DNA of 64,000 bases from Plotosus lineatus (Eukaryota; Chordata; Actinopteri; Siluriformes; Plotosidae), in NCBI GenBank assembly GCA_024760905.1, contig CM045750.1, forward strand, positions 13,614,419-13,678,418, given 5' to 3'. A program made the translations under genes and the position numbers. A model generated the notes under the pieces. The model saw only the letters and a program-made list of their open reading frames with translations, was not told the origin of the DNA and searched no databases. Positions 25,283 to 38,017 of the stretch are shown piece by piece; position 1 is the first letter of the stretch; each line of letters starts with the position of its first letter.

Positions 25283-25989
25283 GAGTGGTACCTCACCTTA
25301 CGATAGTCCCAGTAAACGAAAAATCCAGGTTACGAAAACCATTTTCCAAAATTTTTTGTCTCTGTATACAAAACAAGTTCTACTTACGAAACGCGCCAAA
25401 TGCGCCATTCAAACAATGTATGAGCTGCTCTCCCATTGACTATCTTCCAACATCCCGCCCCGCTGGCCTCCCATTGGCTAGGAGGGATGACGCAGCTCCC
25501 TCCCATTGGCCATTATGGAGCTGTATCTCCCATAATGCTTTTCTTGTAAAGGACAGAGTTACGGTTGTTTCTGGAGTTTTTTGAGTGTACTCATTGCAAC
25601 TTTCTTTTTTGACTTGGTCTTTTATCCTTTCATAAACATTTGTAAGATTATAACTCTGCTAAGAAGACATGGTCAAAACACGCACACGCACACACACACA
25701 CGCGCATGTGTGATTTCCAGTGCAAATGAAAAGAAGCGAGCTCGTAGCATGCGATTGAGTGATATCGCAAAGTAATATGGCCAAACCTGTCTACCATCAG
25801 TACGATATTGAAGCAGAAGGAGGCCTTAAAAGGTATGCTTTTATAATTTTTAAAGGGTTTAGGGGGTAGTGTTGGGAGCCTTGGAATGAAACTTACATTT
25901 TACATGTAAAATGTGGTTCAATTTACGAAAAATTCAGGTTAAGAAAAAGGCTCTGGAACGGATTAATTTCATAAGGTGAGGTACCACTG
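25283..25989 (+). mobile_element. Tigger-like element with TGGTACCTCACCTTACG ends
   Basis: The ends are inverted: AGTGGTACCTCACCTTACGA on the left, ATAAGGTGAGGTACCACTG on the right. TA precedes the left end. At 707 bp it retains a broken transposase N-terminus near 25715-25815. Confidence 0.82.
25715..25815 (+). pseudogene. Broken Tigger-like helix-turn-helix
   Basis: The frame ANEKKRARSMRLSDIAK runs into a stop at about 25771. In the next frame, from about 25787, LSTISTILKQKEALK continues the same helix-turn-helix pattern. So the DNA-binding domain is present but broken by a frameshift and stop. No catalytic domain follows. Confidence 0.6.
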
Positions 25990-25996
25990 TGTGTGG

Positions 25997-26083
<87 letters not shown>
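25990..26083. repeat. (TA)n(CA)n microsatellite
   Basis: GT-rich start, about 28 TA units and about 13 CA units immediately outside the right end of the Tigger-like element. Confidence 0.95.
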
Positions 26084-26587
26084 ATATTATACAACTAAAT
26101 TTGGCATAACCTACAGACAAGCTGATTCGATTCAAGTCCTTTTTCGATTCAAGTGGTTCTCCTGGAACTACTTAATGATGTTGGGTGAAGTATGCCTGTA
26201 TCTGTTCGTTAGAGCAGTCAAATAAATTACACCTTGACTGATGCAACTGTGACGCCTAACTGTTTAAATCGTGAAAATTTTCTAGATAAAAATATCTACA
26301 GAAAAAAAATTCACAAAAATTATATATAAATAAAAATAACCTTTTTTATTGTGGGAATTCAATTTAACTTTACTGAAACAAATTAAAAATAAATCATGAA
26401 TAGATGATCACTAATTAATAAAATAATTGCAGCTAATTTAAATTATCCCATTTGTAAACAATAAATTACAATATAAAAGAAATAAAATACATTTGATCTC
26501 ATCTTATAAATAATATTTCATGTGCAAACTTATGAGTATTTGGGTCCATAATGATCCGCGACACAGTTTCACCTTTTTACCAGAAGT

Positions 26588-26643
<56 letters not shown>

Positions 26644-27099
26644 CTGACTTTAAATCACTTATAGCAGTATAGCATTTTCTTTATTATTCAGTCGGATGAA
26701 AATGGAATGAGATGTTTGTGTAGCCGCGAATGCCGTGGCAGGAAGTGATGAGCGTCACTGCCAACTACTGGAGTGGATGCACAATTACACTTATATATAC
26801 AAATAAGTTCCTCAGGGTCATAGCCCCCCATTACACCCCAACTATTTGAGAAGCACTGGCCTTGAGGGAGCTCACCTCAAGCCTTTCCTCACTGGCATTC
26901 GTACCCTGCACATGCACAAAATTCTCCTCCTCTGTTACGCACCACCTCCTGCCTGCCCACATGACATCTTCGCCAGAGTCGACGCTCGGAAGGGATAGTT
27001 GACTTATTGTTACTTCGTGTTTTATTGTTATTTATTAATTATTATTAATGTACACGGATTATTTTTATGCAATATTTATTGTTTTTACATATTGATCTT
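26084..27099. other. No recognisable gene; (CA)n at 26588-26641
   Basis: Very AT-rich DNA with one pure CA tract of about 27 units. The stretch 26850-27000 may belong to the Tigger-like element that ends at 27272, but this cannot be settled by eye. Confidence 0.5.
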
Positions 27100-27272
27100 T
27101 AATATATTAGGTCAAATATACGTGTTTGTGGCAGGCTACGAGTTTGGGAGGGGGTTGGAACGGATTAATTGGTTTTGATATTCTAATGGGAATAATTGTT
27201 TCATCTAACGAACTTTTCGACTTACGAGCTCGCCCTTAGAACGAATTAAATTTGTTAGCTGAGGTATCACTG
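27100..27272 (+). mobile_element. Right end of another Tigger-like element
   Basis: GGAACGGATTAATTGG, CGAACTTTTCGACTTACGAG and the terminus TTAGCTGAGGTATCACTG followed by TA match the right-end pattern of the Tigger-like families. No left end identified. Confidence 0.6.
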
Positions 27273-27336
27273 TATAGTTTGATGTAATGATACAAAAGTC
27301 CATGTTTTTTAATGAATGAATGGATTTATTAGAAGG

Positions 27337-27654
27337 GGGAGTGCTGGCCGATGGTAAAGTGCTGGATTACTAATCCCAAAGTTGTGGATTCAAGATTATC
27401 CCTGTTGTCCCTCAGTGCAGCTAACTGGGTTATCATTGACCGGCCATGTCTCTCACTGTCCATGGTGAGAGGTTCCTGTGAAAGAACCATTGCTGACTTT
27501 CGTCAAGAGGAACTGCATAGCCGTCAGCATGTTTCTGCCCTGCGACGGCCTGGTGAGCTATCCAGGGTGTACTCTGCTCTCGCCCAGAGTCAGCCGAGAT
27601 GGGCACCAGCTTCTGTGAGACCCGACTTAAAATTAAGCAGTTCAGAAAATAATC
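27337..27654 (+). mobile_element. SINE, tail type A
   Basis: A diverged head (GTGCTGGCCGATGGTAAAGT; B box GTGGATTCAAGAT), the shared body and a tail-A end. A perfect duplication, ATGGATTTATTAG, lies at both sides (27320-27332 and 27657-27669), so it is a bona fide retroposed copy. Confidence 0.87.
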
Positions 27655-27669
27655 GAATGGATTTATTAG

Positions 27670-28173
27670 CGTGTAAAATGGATAAAAACAATCATTACTC
27701 TGCTTTGAGCCTCTGCACCCATTTTTTTTTCAACTCAGTTTACATTTCGTGTGTATTCGCAGTGTAATCCTTGTGGTGGGACAGTGCATCAGTGTTATGG
27801 TACAATAAGGTTAAAGAGAGGAAACAGGATTAATGAATATGTTTGTTAGTAAATATGATGGTCTGTGATGTTTCATAAATAACAGCAGATCAAAAAGAAC
27901 TACTAGTAAATTATAAGAGATTTAGACCCTGGAAAACCAAACGGGTGCAGCATCAAACCACCATCAGGGGCCATAAAGAGGGCAAATAAAGAGAGGAAGG
28001 CCTCCAACGGACATGACCCACACGGGGGTTCTTAAATATACTGTAATCACTAATCAGTCCGCCTTAAGTCGCCGCCGGCCGTGGGTTGTGCACATAGACC
28101 AAGTGATGATAGATAGGTACATCGCTCTACAGCAACATGACGCCATCTTGGAGAGTGTTTATTGTGGGGTTTT

Positions 28174-28216
<43 letters not shown>

Positions 28217-29164
28217 ATAAATTCTGTAGAAGTGAGCAATGTTTTATTGCCACTAGGAAGCGATCTGTGGGTTTATTTGACTCATAACACAATACAATAT
28301 CAGCATGTTTACTCATTGTTATGGAATGCATAGTAATAAATAAATATTTATTTACTAAAACGAAATAACACCGTTTTTAAATTATTTATATGTATTTGTG
28401 TTTTATATATATGGTACTTGTTGGTATAAAAATGAGTCAAAATAAATAAAATAATTTCTAGACATGTGTGTGCATGCATTTGGGACAGAATATCCTATAA
28501 CACAGATCTCTACACACAAATGACAAGTGTATATGCATGTCAATGTAATGCCGCTACACGTGAACAATATTGTAATCATTGTTACAGGACTACATTTCAT
28601 ACTCATAAGATCACGTTTCCAATCATAAACCCAGATGAACTCATTCTATAATCGGCCTCATGCACATCAAGCCTACAGTGAAAAACACCAGGACTATACT
28701 CATGCTTCGGTGAATACACACCATTCTAACAAGGTTTTGTATGGCTTTCTATGCATGTCTTTATCACTTACTTGTGAAATGTCATCCCTGCAGATCTGCT
28801 GTGTTGGTTCCGGTTATTTTTACAATCTATTACAAAGCATTCTGATTCCAAATTTTCAAACTTCTATCTCCTCTCATACTGTTGATACATCGGTAGCATT
28901 GTCCAAGATGGAGTAAAATTGACGCCACATAGCACATTGTTAATGAAACGTCCTATCTACGTGTTTAAGGTCTATTGTGCAGGTGATGTGGGCAACGTCA
29001 TTTCCGCTATGCAGGCTGGGAGTTGTAGGCACCGAACTCGAAAGTCATGTTTTCGATGCAGCCGAATTGTCAGTCAGTTCTATCTATTCTCAGAAAAGAC
29101 GAATTGTAGTATTCTTCTTATATTATTAAAAAAAAAAAATTATATATATATACACACGCACATA
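27670..29164. other. No recognisable gene; (AT)n at 28181-28212
   Basis: AT-rich sequence with several short frames (28013-28333, 28635-28916, 28919-29218), none with a recognisable domain. Confidence 0.5.
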
Positions 29165-30705
29165 CTAGTCCTTCTGAAAAAATTAGCTTGTTGTGATAAA
29201 GTTCATTATTTTCTGTAATGTACTGATAAGCATTAGACTTTCATATATTTTAGATTCATTACACACAACTGAAGTAGTTCAAGCCTTTTATTGTTTTAAT
29301 ATTGATTATTTTGGCAAAAATTAATGAAAAACCCAAAATTCCTATCTCAAAATATTAACATATTTCAGCCAATAAAAAAAAGTGTTTTTAAGACAAAAAA
29401 GTCAACCTTCAAATAATTATGTTCAGTTATGCACTCAATACTTGGTCGGGAATCCTTTTGCAGAAATGGCTGCTTCAATGCGGCGTGGCATGGAGCCAAT
29501 CAGCCTGTGGCACTGCTGAGGTGTTACGGAGGCCCAGGATGCGTCGATAGCGGCCTTAAGCTCATCCACAGTGTTGGGTCTGGTGTCTCTCAACTTTCTC
29601 TTCACAATATCCCACAGATTCTCTATGGGCTTCAGGTCAGGAGAGTTGGCAGGCCAATTGAGCCCAGTAATACCATGGTCAGTAAACCATTTCCCAGTGG
29701 TTTTGGCACTGTGAGCAGGTGCCAGGTCGTGCTGAAAAATGAAAATCTTCATCTCCATAAAGCTTTTCAGCAGATGGAAGCATGAAGTGCTCCAAAATCT
29801 CCTGATAGCTAGCTGCATTGACCCTGCCCTTGATAAAACACAGTGGACCAACACCAGCAGCTGACATGGCACCCCAGACCATCACTGACTGTGGGGACTT
29901 GACACTGGACTTCAGGCATTTTGGCATTTCCTGCTCCCCAGTCTTCCTCCAGACTCTGGCACCTTGATTTCCGAATGACATGCAAAATTTGCTTTCATCC
30001 GAAAAAAGTACTTTGGACCACTGAGCAACAGTCCAGTGCTGCTTCTCTGTAGCCCAGGTCAGCCGCTTCTGCCGCTGTTTCTGGTTCAAAAGTGGCTTGA
30101 CCTGGGGAATGTGGCAACTGTAGCCCATTTCCTGCACACGCCTGTGCACGGTGGATCTGGATGTTTCTACTCCAGAGTCAGTCCACTGCTTCCACAGGTC
30201 CCCCAAGGGCCCTTCTTTCAATTTTTCCTTCCCACAGGCGTCCCACTGAGGTGGCTTGATAGAGCACTCTGGGAACAGCCTATTCGCTCAGAGATTTCTT
30301 TCTGTGTCTTACCCTCTTGCTTGAGGGTGTCAATGATGGCCTTCTGGACAGCAGTCAGGTCGGCAGTCTTACCCATGATTGCGGTTTTGAGTAATGAACC
30401 AGGCTGGGAGTTTTTAAAAGCCTCAGGAATCTTTTGCAGGTGTTTAGAGTTAATTGGTTGATTGAGATGATTAGGTTAATAGCCCGTTTAGACTACCTGA
30501 ACATGATATGCTAATTTTTTGAGATAGGAATTTTGGGTTTTCATGAGCTGTATGCCAAAATCATCAGTATTAAAACAATAAAAGACCTGAAATATTTCAG
30601 TTGGTGTGCAATGAATCTAAAATATATGAAAGTTTAATTTTTATCAGTACATTACAGAAAATAATTAACTTTATTACAATGTGCTAATATTTTGAGAAGG
30701 ACTAG
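29165..30705 (-). mobile_element. Tc1-like transposon, nearly complete
   Basis: A 1541-bp element with inverted repeats of roughly 100 bp (left CTAGTCCTTCTGAAAAAATT, right TATTTTGAGAAGGACTAG), flanked by TA on both sides. The internal part carries one transposase gene on the minus strand. Length and structure fit the Tc1 family, which is abundant in fish. Confidence 0.95.
29435..30376 (-). pseudogene. Tc1-like transposase with two frameshifts
   Basis: It starts at ATG 30376 with MGKTADLTAVQKAIIDTL, a paired-like helix-turn-helix (KEISERIGCSQSALSSHLSG). A frameshift after VGRKN (about 30222) moves to the frame holding RSTVHRRVQEMGYSCHIPQ and LFSDESKF, which carries the first catalytic Asp. 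A second shift near 29745-29760 moves to the frame with FQHDLAPAHSAKT (second Asp) and DLKPIENLWD (Glu). The DDE triad residues are all visible, and the total of about 314 codons is close to the usual 340. Because of the frameshifts this copy cannot make a full enzyme. It ends at FPTKY-stop. Confidence 0.9.
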
Positions 30706-30727
30706 TATATATACAGACACATGCACA

Positions 30728-31064
30728 TATATGAGATTTCCTTTTGGCTTTTTCCCTTGATCAGGGGTCGCAACAGCGAAGGATTCGCACATTTGATTTG
30801 GAATAGGTTTTTACGTCGGATGCCCTTCCTGACACAAGCAAGGGGCAGAAACACGCTGAGGGCTATGCAGCTACTCTTTACGAAAGTCAGCAATGGTTCT
30901 TTTACATGAACCTCTCACCATAGACAGTGAGACATGGCCGGCCTTTAATAACCCAGTTAGCCGTACTAGGAGGGGACAGTAACAACCTTGTGGAGAGTGG
31001 GACTCGAATTCCCAACCCTAGAATCAGCAATCCAGTGCCCTATACCACCAGGCCACCATTGCCC

Positions 31065-31065
<1 letters not shown>
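30728..31065 (-). mobile_element. SINE, tail type B, full length
   Basis: Reverse orientation. CCTTTTGGCTTTTTCCC and AGGGGTCGCAACAGCGAAGG form the RTE-type tail, then GTCGGATGCCCTTCCTGACA, the shared body and the tRNA-like head (GGACTCGAATTCCCAACCCT; CCAGGCCACCATTGCCC). It lies directly outside the Tc1 element and beside a CA tract. Confidence 0.9.
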
Positions 31066-31068
<3 letters not shown>

Positions 31069-31162
<94 letters not shown>

Positions 31163-31171
31163 TAGTATATA
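31069..31171. repeat. (CA)n(TA)n microsatellite
   Basis: CA tract, CTGTGTG, TA tract, short CA. It lies exactly where the 3' end of the neighbouring RTE should be. Confidence 0.95.
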
Positions 31172-33870
31172 TCTTCCTCCATCTCACCCTATCCTCTGCA
31201 TCTTCTACTCTTACTCCAACTGCTTTCATGTCCTCCTTCACCACATCCATAAATCTTCGCTTTGGTCTTCCTCGAGGCCTTCTGCCTGGTTGTTTCAACC
31301 TCAGCATCGTACTACCAATATACTCACTATCCCTCCTCTGTACATGTCCAAACCAGCTCAATCTAGCCTCTCTGACTTTGTCTGCAAAACATCTAACATG
31401 TGCTGTCCCTCTGATGCACTCATTCCTGATCCTATCCATCCTCGTTACTCCCAAAGAGAACCTCAACATTTTCATCTCTGCTACCTCCAGCTCTGCCTCC
31501 TCTCTTTTCCCCAGTGCCACTGTTTCTAAACCATACAACATCGCTGGCCTCAACACCATCTTGTACACTTTTCCTTTCATTCTTGCTGATACCTTCCTGT
31601 CACACATCACACCGGACACTTTTCTCCAACCATTCCAGCCTGCCTGCACACGCTTCTTCACCTCTTTTCCACACTCTCCATTGCTCTGGATCGTTGAGCC
31701 TAAGTACTTAAAATCCTCCACCTTCCTTATCTCTACTCCCTGTAACCTCACCGTTCCTCTTGGGTCCTTGTCGTTCACACACATGTATTCTGTCTTACTG
31801 AGGCTAACCTTCATCCCTCTCCTTTCCAGGGCATACCTCTACCTCTCTAGATTTTCCTGCACTTGTTCACTGCTCTCACTACAGATCACAATGTCATCTG
31901 CAAACATCATAGTTCATGGGGAATCTTGTCTAACCTCATCTCTCAACCTGTCCACCACCATAGCAAACAAGAAGGGGCTCAGAGCTGACCCTTGATGCAG
32001 TCCCACCTCCACTTTGAACTCTTCTGTCACACTGACAGCACACCTCACCACTGTCTTACATCTCTCATACATGTCCTGCACCACTCTAACATACTTCTCT
32101 GCCACTCCAGACTTCCTCATGCAATATCACAGTTCCTCTCTCGACACCCTGTCATATGCTTTCTCCAGATCCACAAAGGCACAATGCAGCTCCCTCTGTA
32201 CTTCTGTATTACATCCTCAAAGCAAACACTGCATCTGTGGTACTCGTTCTTGGCATGAAACCAAACTGTTGTTCACAAATGATGACATCTGCCCTTAATC
32301 TAGCTTCCACTATTCTTTCCCATAACTTCATCGTATAGCTCATCAACTTTATCCCTCTGTAGTTGCTACAACTCTGCACATCTCCCTTATTCTTAAAAAT
32401 GGGCACTGGCACACTTCTCCATTCCTCCAGCATCTGCTCACTCTCCAAGACCTTGTTAATTGTTCTTGTCAGAAAATCTACTGCTACCTTGCCTAGACAC
32501 CTCGATAGCTCCACCGGTATGTCATCAGGACCAACTGCCTTTCCATTCTTCATCCTCTTCAATGCCCTCCTCACTTCACCCTTACTAATCTTTGCTACTT
32601 TGTGGTCATCAACAGTCACCTCTTCTACTCCTTTCTCTCTCTAAATTTGCTCATTCATCAGCTCTTCAAAGTACTCTTTCCATCTTTCCAGCACACTTCT
32701 GTCATCAGTCCATACATTTCCCTCTCTGTCCTTTATCACTCTAACTTGCTGCACGTCGTTCCCGTCTCTATTTCTCTGCTCTGCCAACCTGTATAAATCA
32801 TTTTCTCCCTCCTTACTGTCCAACCTAGCATACAAGTCCTCATACGCCCTCTGTTTGGCCTTTGACACCGCTACCTTTGCCTTATGCTGTGTCTCCCTGT
32901 ACTCCTGTTTACTCTCTTCAGTCCTCTCTATGTCCCACTTCTTCTTCGTTAACCTCTTCCTTTGTACACACTCCTGCACTTCCTCATTCCACCACCAAGT
33001 CTCCTAATCTACTTTCCTTCCAGAGGACACACCAAGTACTCTCCTACCTGTCTCCCTGATCACATTAGCTGTAGTTGTCCAGTCATCTGGAAGCACGTCC
33101 TGACCACCCAAAGCCTGTTTCAACTCCTTGAAGACAACACGACCCTCTTCCTTTTTCAATTTCCACCACTTTGTCTTCTGCTCTGCCTTTTCTGCCACCT
33201 AACTCACTCTAGAATCTCTCCTTCTCTTCTAGCTCACATCCTGCCTGTGGGGCATAAGCACTAATAACATTGAACATCACACCTTCAATTTCTAACTTGA
33301 CACTCATCACTCTGTCTGACACTCTTTTCACTTCTAGAACATTCCTGACAAACTCCTCCTTCAAGATGACTCCTACACAATTTCTCTTCCCATCCACACC
33401 ATGAAAAAACAGCTTAAACCCTGATCCTAAGCTTCTAGCCTTGCTACCTTTCCACCTGGTCTCCTGAACACACAGTATGTCCACCTTCCTCCTCTGCATC
33501 ATGTCAGCCAGCTCTCTACCTTTTCCTGTTATAGTTCCAACATTCAAAGTCCCTACTCTCAGGCCTAGACTCATGCCTTTCCTCTTCTCTCTCTGCCTAC
33601 GGACACGCCTCCCGCCTCTCCTTCTTCAACCAACAGTTGTCCAATTTCCACCAGCACCATGTTGGTTAACAGCACTGATGGCGGTCATTGTTAACCCGGG
33701 CCTTGACCGATCCGGTATGAAATTTGTTTTGATCATTTGCATAACAATTTTGGCAGAAGTTTTACGCCGGATTCCCTTCCTGTCACAACCCTCTGCATTT
33801 ATCCGGGCTTGGGACTGGTGTGAGGGTGAACACTGGCTTGTACACCCCCTCACGGCTGCATTATATATCT
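31172..33870 (-). mobile_element. RTE-type LINE, largest copy
   Basis: About 2.7 kb. The high-coordinate end holds what appears to be the 5' UTR (minus strand GGGTTGTGACAGGAAGGGAA, AACATGGTGCTGGTGGAAAT), followed by the endonuclease start at 33574. The low-coordinate end stops within the last codons (about RWRKI). The usual RTE 3' terminus seen at 59430 and 12640 is missing and microsatellite follows. The length falls short of a full RTE chiefly because part of the endonuclease is deleted near 33200. Confidence 0.9.
31190..33574 (-). pseudogene. RTE endonuclease-reverse transcriptase ORF, degraded
   Basis: In order on the minus strand: AP-type endonuclease (33574-33209) with VGTLNVGTITGKGRE, the catalytic-type CVQETRW and ISAYAPQ; an internal deletion removing the endonuclease C-terminus; linker (33198-32641) with KWDIERTEESKQEYRETQ; RT (32619-31814) with EVRRALKRMKNGKAVGPDDI, YRGIKLMSYTMKLWERI, QFGFMP, LHQGSALSPFLFAMVVD and the palm box MFADDIVICSE (about 31890); and the C-terminal region with FKYLGSTIQSNGECGKEV, YGLETVAL and WFGHVQRR. 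Stops near 33001, 32641 and 31914 and frame changes near 33205 and 32150-32209 make it non-functional. Confidence 0.92.
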
Positions 33871-34267
33871 ATATGTATGTATGTATCTCAGTGAGGCTCT
33901 TGGTCATGGATGTGAATAATAAAATGTCAGTTCCATCCAAGATGGTATACGTCTTTGTCGAGGGAAAAGTTGATTCAGGAACAGAGTGATGATCCTGTCG
34001 GACTTGAAGTCGCTCTTTGATGCTGCTCTTCATGAAGAGCAATTGGCTAAAGTCACAGTCAGTTCTTCAGTCAGTGATGGAATCCTGATGAGGAAGTGAA
34101 GACTGTCACGTTTCAAATTCCAAGGACTGGCAACTATACACCTAAGTGTAAGTCTGAGGGAATTTTGCCCTGAGGTTTTTAAACTGGAACAAAGGGTCCT
34201 TTTGGAGGTATTAAATCCCCTGAAATCATGAGGTCTCTGATCAATTTCTTCAAATTGTTCATTTGGG
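33871..34267. other. Unrecognised sequence between RTE and SINE tail
   Basis: No clear gene or element. It may include degraded retroelement sequence preceding the gypsy remnant. Confidence 0.45.
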
Positions 34268-34346
34268 TACCCACAGTCGGCTCAAATGGGCACCAGCCTC
34301 CCCGTGACCTGAATTAGGATTAAGCAGTTCAAAAAATGAATGAATG
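34268..34346 (+). mobile_element. SINE tail A fragment
   Basis: Only the last 80 bp of the family: AAATGGGCACCAGCCTCCCC, GATTAAGCAGTTCAAAAAAT and (GAAT)n. Confidence 0.75.
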
Positions 34347-34680
34347 TTCAATTGGGCCAGTGGGACCTATTTAGGCTATGTTGTTGGCCATGGGCAGGAG
34401 GTACCCATTATAGAAAAGGTCCAGAGTATTGTAGAAAGATTTGACACAAAGTTTTGCAAGAACCTTGCTGACGTCGCTGCCCCCACTGATGCATCCGTTG
34501 GCTGCAGATGCCAGGGATGTTGGTGCGGGTGCTGTGCTGTCCCAGTTAGATGACAATGGCACTGAATGTCCAGCTTATCATTATTTCAAGAAATTTGATG
34601 TTCTCTAGGAAAACAGTTCAACTACTGAAAAGGAAGCATGAGCCCTAATTCTAATTAAATGACTTTTTGAAGTATACCTC
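34347..34680 (+). pseudogene. Ty3/gypsy-type RT-RNase H remnant
   Basis: Translated fragments in changing frames: YLGYVVGHGQEVPIIEKVQS and FCKNLADVAAPTD (end of reverse transcriptase), then after a deletion AADARDVGAGAVLSQLDDNG and AYHYFKKFDVL-stop-ENSSTTEKEA (RNase H start). The order matches gypsy-type pol. Stops and a missing block show it is a fossil. Confidence 0.75.
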
Positions 34681-34825
34681 TCTTCTTTAAGTTAGCCCAT
34701 AGAAGTGTGTACCGAGGTATATCTTAAAATATTCCTACACACCTAAGGCTACATGATTGTAACTGATTATTTTAAGTTGTTTTCCAACTTTGCATAAATA
34801 TCATTTATCTCTGATGATTGTTATT
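34571..34825 (+). repeat. Direct duplication, left copy
   Basis: The segments CAGCTTATCATTATTTCAAG and AGGTATATCTTAAAATATTC through CTTTGCATAAATATCATTTA recur at 35795-35945 in the same order and orientation, with about 110 bp absent from the right copy. The left part overlaps the gypsy RNase H remnant. Confidence 0.85.
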
Positions 34826-35445
<620 letters not shown>

Positions 35446-35456
35446 GTAAAAACGTA

Positions 35457-35751
35457 AAGTCTGTTGGGCTTTTTGTACCCGAGCCGTAGTGGCTCATCAG
35501 GCCGGTGCTTATCCGTGGTTTCTGTAGCGTGAAGTGACTAGGAGTACAACTCCTCCTGGATGGGACGCTAGTCCATCGCAGGTTACCTTCCCAGTATATT
35601 TTTACTGGTACCCATTTATACTGCTGGGTGAACAAAAGCACACTTGTGGTTAAGACCTCGCTCAGGGGTCTTAGCACAGTGGAGGTTTGACTGGGATTCG
35701 AACATACAACCTCCCGATTATGAGCGCAGCACCCAAACCACGACACCATAT
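35457..35751 (-). mobile_element. SINE family C, copy 1
   Basis: About 295 bp. Landmarks: GTGGCTCATCAGGCCGGTGC, CTCCTCCTGGATGGGACGCT, TTTATACTGCTGGGTGAACA. On the minus strand the right end is a tRNA-like head with a B-box-like GTTCGAATCCC. Flanked by TATGTAAAAACGTA (35443-35456) and TATGTATGAACGTA (35752-35765), an imperfect target duplication. Confidence 0.85.
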
Positions 35752-35794
35752 TATGTATGAACGTATGAGTGACATCATCTGACAATCTGACAAT

Positions 35795-35945
35795 CAGCTT
35801 ATCATTATTTCTAGAAATTTGATATTCTCTGGGAAAAGGTATATCTTAAAATATTCCTACACTGCTAAGGCTACAAGATTATAACTGATTATTTTAAGTT
35901 GTTGTCCAACTTTGCATAAATATCATTTATGTGGTTCCAATGGTT
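35795..35945 (+). repeat. Direct duplication, right copy
   Basis: Matches 34571-34825 with an internal deletion. It lies directly after SINE C copy 1 and its target duplication. Confidence 0.85.
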
Positions 35946-36330
35946 GTGATTATATTGCCTTTCGGAAGTACCGTCACGCCCAGGACGTATCACCCATACA
36001 CATATGCATGCTTGTGTGTGTGCAAAAATGTCTGGCGTGCAAGATATTGAAAGTATTGTTGTGAAAGTATTGACATGTGTGACAGAACTGGTCAATGCAG
36101 GTGTTTTTGTTTTCATTTGATTATACATGCAGACATCCATCCTGACTGATGGCGGCAGCATTAAAATCTTCCTGGTGGTCCACTCACTTTTGAACAAGTC
36201 TCCAAAGGCATTGAATTAACAGTTATTGTATAAAATAGACAACTTCCATTTTGAGTGTTATGGGGAAAGTTGGGAGAGTTTGTGTCTCTGGTCTGCTCAA
36301 AGCAGAAGTTTCAACAGAATATAAAGAGGA
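35946..36330. other. No recognisable feature
   Basis: No exon or element recognised. A 102-codon minus frame (35889-36197) has no recognisable domain. Confidence 0.45.
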
Positions 36331-36342
36331 TGAAAAGTACTA

Positions 36343-36683
36343 GTGGCAGTGATGGCCCGGTGGAAAAGATGCTGGATTACTGATCCCAAGTTTGGAGTTT
36401 CAAACCCCACTGTCAACGGTTGTCACTGCTGTCCCCCCAGTGCAACTGACTGGGTAATCAAAGGCCGGCCATGTCTCTCACTGTCTATGGTGAGAAGCAT
36501 GTAAAAGAACCATTGCTGACTTTCGACAAGAGTAACTGCATGGCCGTCAGCATGTTTCTGCCCTGCGATGGCCTGGCGAGATGTCTAGGGTGTACTCTGC
36601 CCTCGCCCAAAGTTGGCTGAGATGGGTGCCTGCCTCCCCACAACCCAAATTAGGATTAAGACGTTACAGAATGAAGGAATGAA
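36343..36683 (+). mobile_element. SINE, tail type A, full length with perfect TSD
   Basis: The head GTGGCAGTGATGGCCCGGTG, body and tail A are all present. TGAAAAGTACTA occurs at 36331-36342 and 36684-36695, a perfect 12-bp target duplication. Confidence 0.92.
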
Positions 36684-36864
36684 TGAAAAGTACTACATGA
36701 AAATCCCTGCTTCCGGATTCAAAATATAAATATGTTATTTACCCTTGTGTTCTTGCTCTGTTATGTTTTCAAAAAAAAAGAATGGCCTAAATAATTGTTA
36801 TTTCACAAAAGCATTGAAACACGATCCAACCAACTTTAGAATCAACAGTCTATGCACATCATTG

Positions 36865-37239
36865 GGCGGTGGTGGTCTGATGGTAAAAGATGCTGGATTT
36901 CTGATCCTAGGGTTGGGGGTTCAAGTCCCACTCATCACAAGGTTCTTTTATTGCCGCCCCCCCCCCCCCAGTGCAGCTAACTGGGTTATTAAGCGCCGGC
37001 CATGTCTCTCACTGTCTATGGTGTGAGGTTCATGTAAAAGAACCATTGCTGACTTTCGTCAAGAGTAGCTGCATAGTCACCAGCGTACTTCTGTCCCTTG
37101 TGTCAGAAAGGGCAATCGACGTAAAAACCTATGCCAAATCAAACGTGCATATCATTAATATGACTTCCATGAAGATGGAGGCAGATGATTTGCTGTGGCG
37201 ACCCCTGAAAGGGAACAGCCGAAAGGAAAAGAAGTCCTC
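36865..37239 (+). mobile_element. SINE, tail type B, full length with perfect TSD
   Basis: The head GGCGGTGGTGGTCTGATGG, B box GGTTCAAGTCC and body are followed by tail B: GAAAGGGCAATCGACGTAAA, then TGCTGTGGCGACCCCTGAAA and GAACAGCCGAAAGGAAAAGA. Flanked by a perfect 12-bp duplication, TGCACATCATTG (36853-36864, 37240-37251). The longest tail-B copy here. Confidence 0.94.
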
Positions 37240-37251
37240 TGCACATCATTG

Positions 37252-38017
37252 CCGTTCAATCCTCTCTTGAGACTCATAAACATTTGCCAATGTGTGAAAG
37301 GACTTCAGCTGTTTTCATCTTACCTTGAGCTCCTCTGTGACCTTGCAGATAATTGCAAGCCCTACTCTTTGGTGGTTTTAGTTAAACAATGAAAATGATT
37401 CAGCCAAACTTTTGTTTAACTTTACTCGTTCATGATGGAATTCCACTTTCTGCATTATAAGGACATACTGAAAAGCCAAGGCTACACCCTAATTCATATT
37501 CTTTCAAAAGCTGTTAGCAGCAGAGAACTACAATCTCAAGCTGACATTACAGGAGCGGAAACATCAACCAAAGAGAACCAAGTATCTCTTTGTTGTCTAC
37601 GCTGACTTCAAGAACCTAAAGTATTAGTCAAGCTGCTAAACCATCACCAGGTCCAGCGGATATTATTCTTCACTTACTTCCACTTAACCATTGTCAACCT
37701 ACTTGGCTCATATAATGTCTACACCAACCCCATACCCAGATAATTTAGTCATGTATGCAAACCTTTTATCCTTCCACGCTCCATTGTTTATAATGTGAAC
37801 ATCTTAGAGTAGGACTTCAACAAAGAAAACCTTGTCTACCTCCACCATCTCTATCATATCACGTTCTACCTGAATGCCCACAAGAGTGCACCTATGTACC
37901 AGTGTGCCTATATACCACCAGACTTATCATCTGGGCTCACACTGCTTCTGCAACATTCACCATACCTGGCTTACTCATCGCAGTATATTACTGGCGGCCA
38001 CAAATGGCAGGAGTGAG
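37252..38017 (+). pseudogene. Further Ty3/gypsy pol remnant (RNase H end to integrase start)
   Basis: Translated pieces in shifting frames include VVYADFKNLKY, then HHQVQRILFFTYFHLTIVN (the RNase H segment before the integrase) at about 37580-37700. RLIIWAHTASATFTIPGL near 37910-37975 is compatible with the start of an integrase zinc-binding region. Probably the same fossil as 34347-34680, pushed apart by the SINEs. 37252-37500 is not recognisable. Confidence 0.55.

Noticed and set aside
29429..30461. Plus-strand frames within the Tc1 element
   Set aside because: Antisense to the transposase; the DDE motifs are on the minus strand.
30988..31995. 335-codon plus-strand frame, the longest in the window
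   Set aside because: Antisense of the RTE copy plus microsatellite; the minus strand has the recognisable RT motifs.
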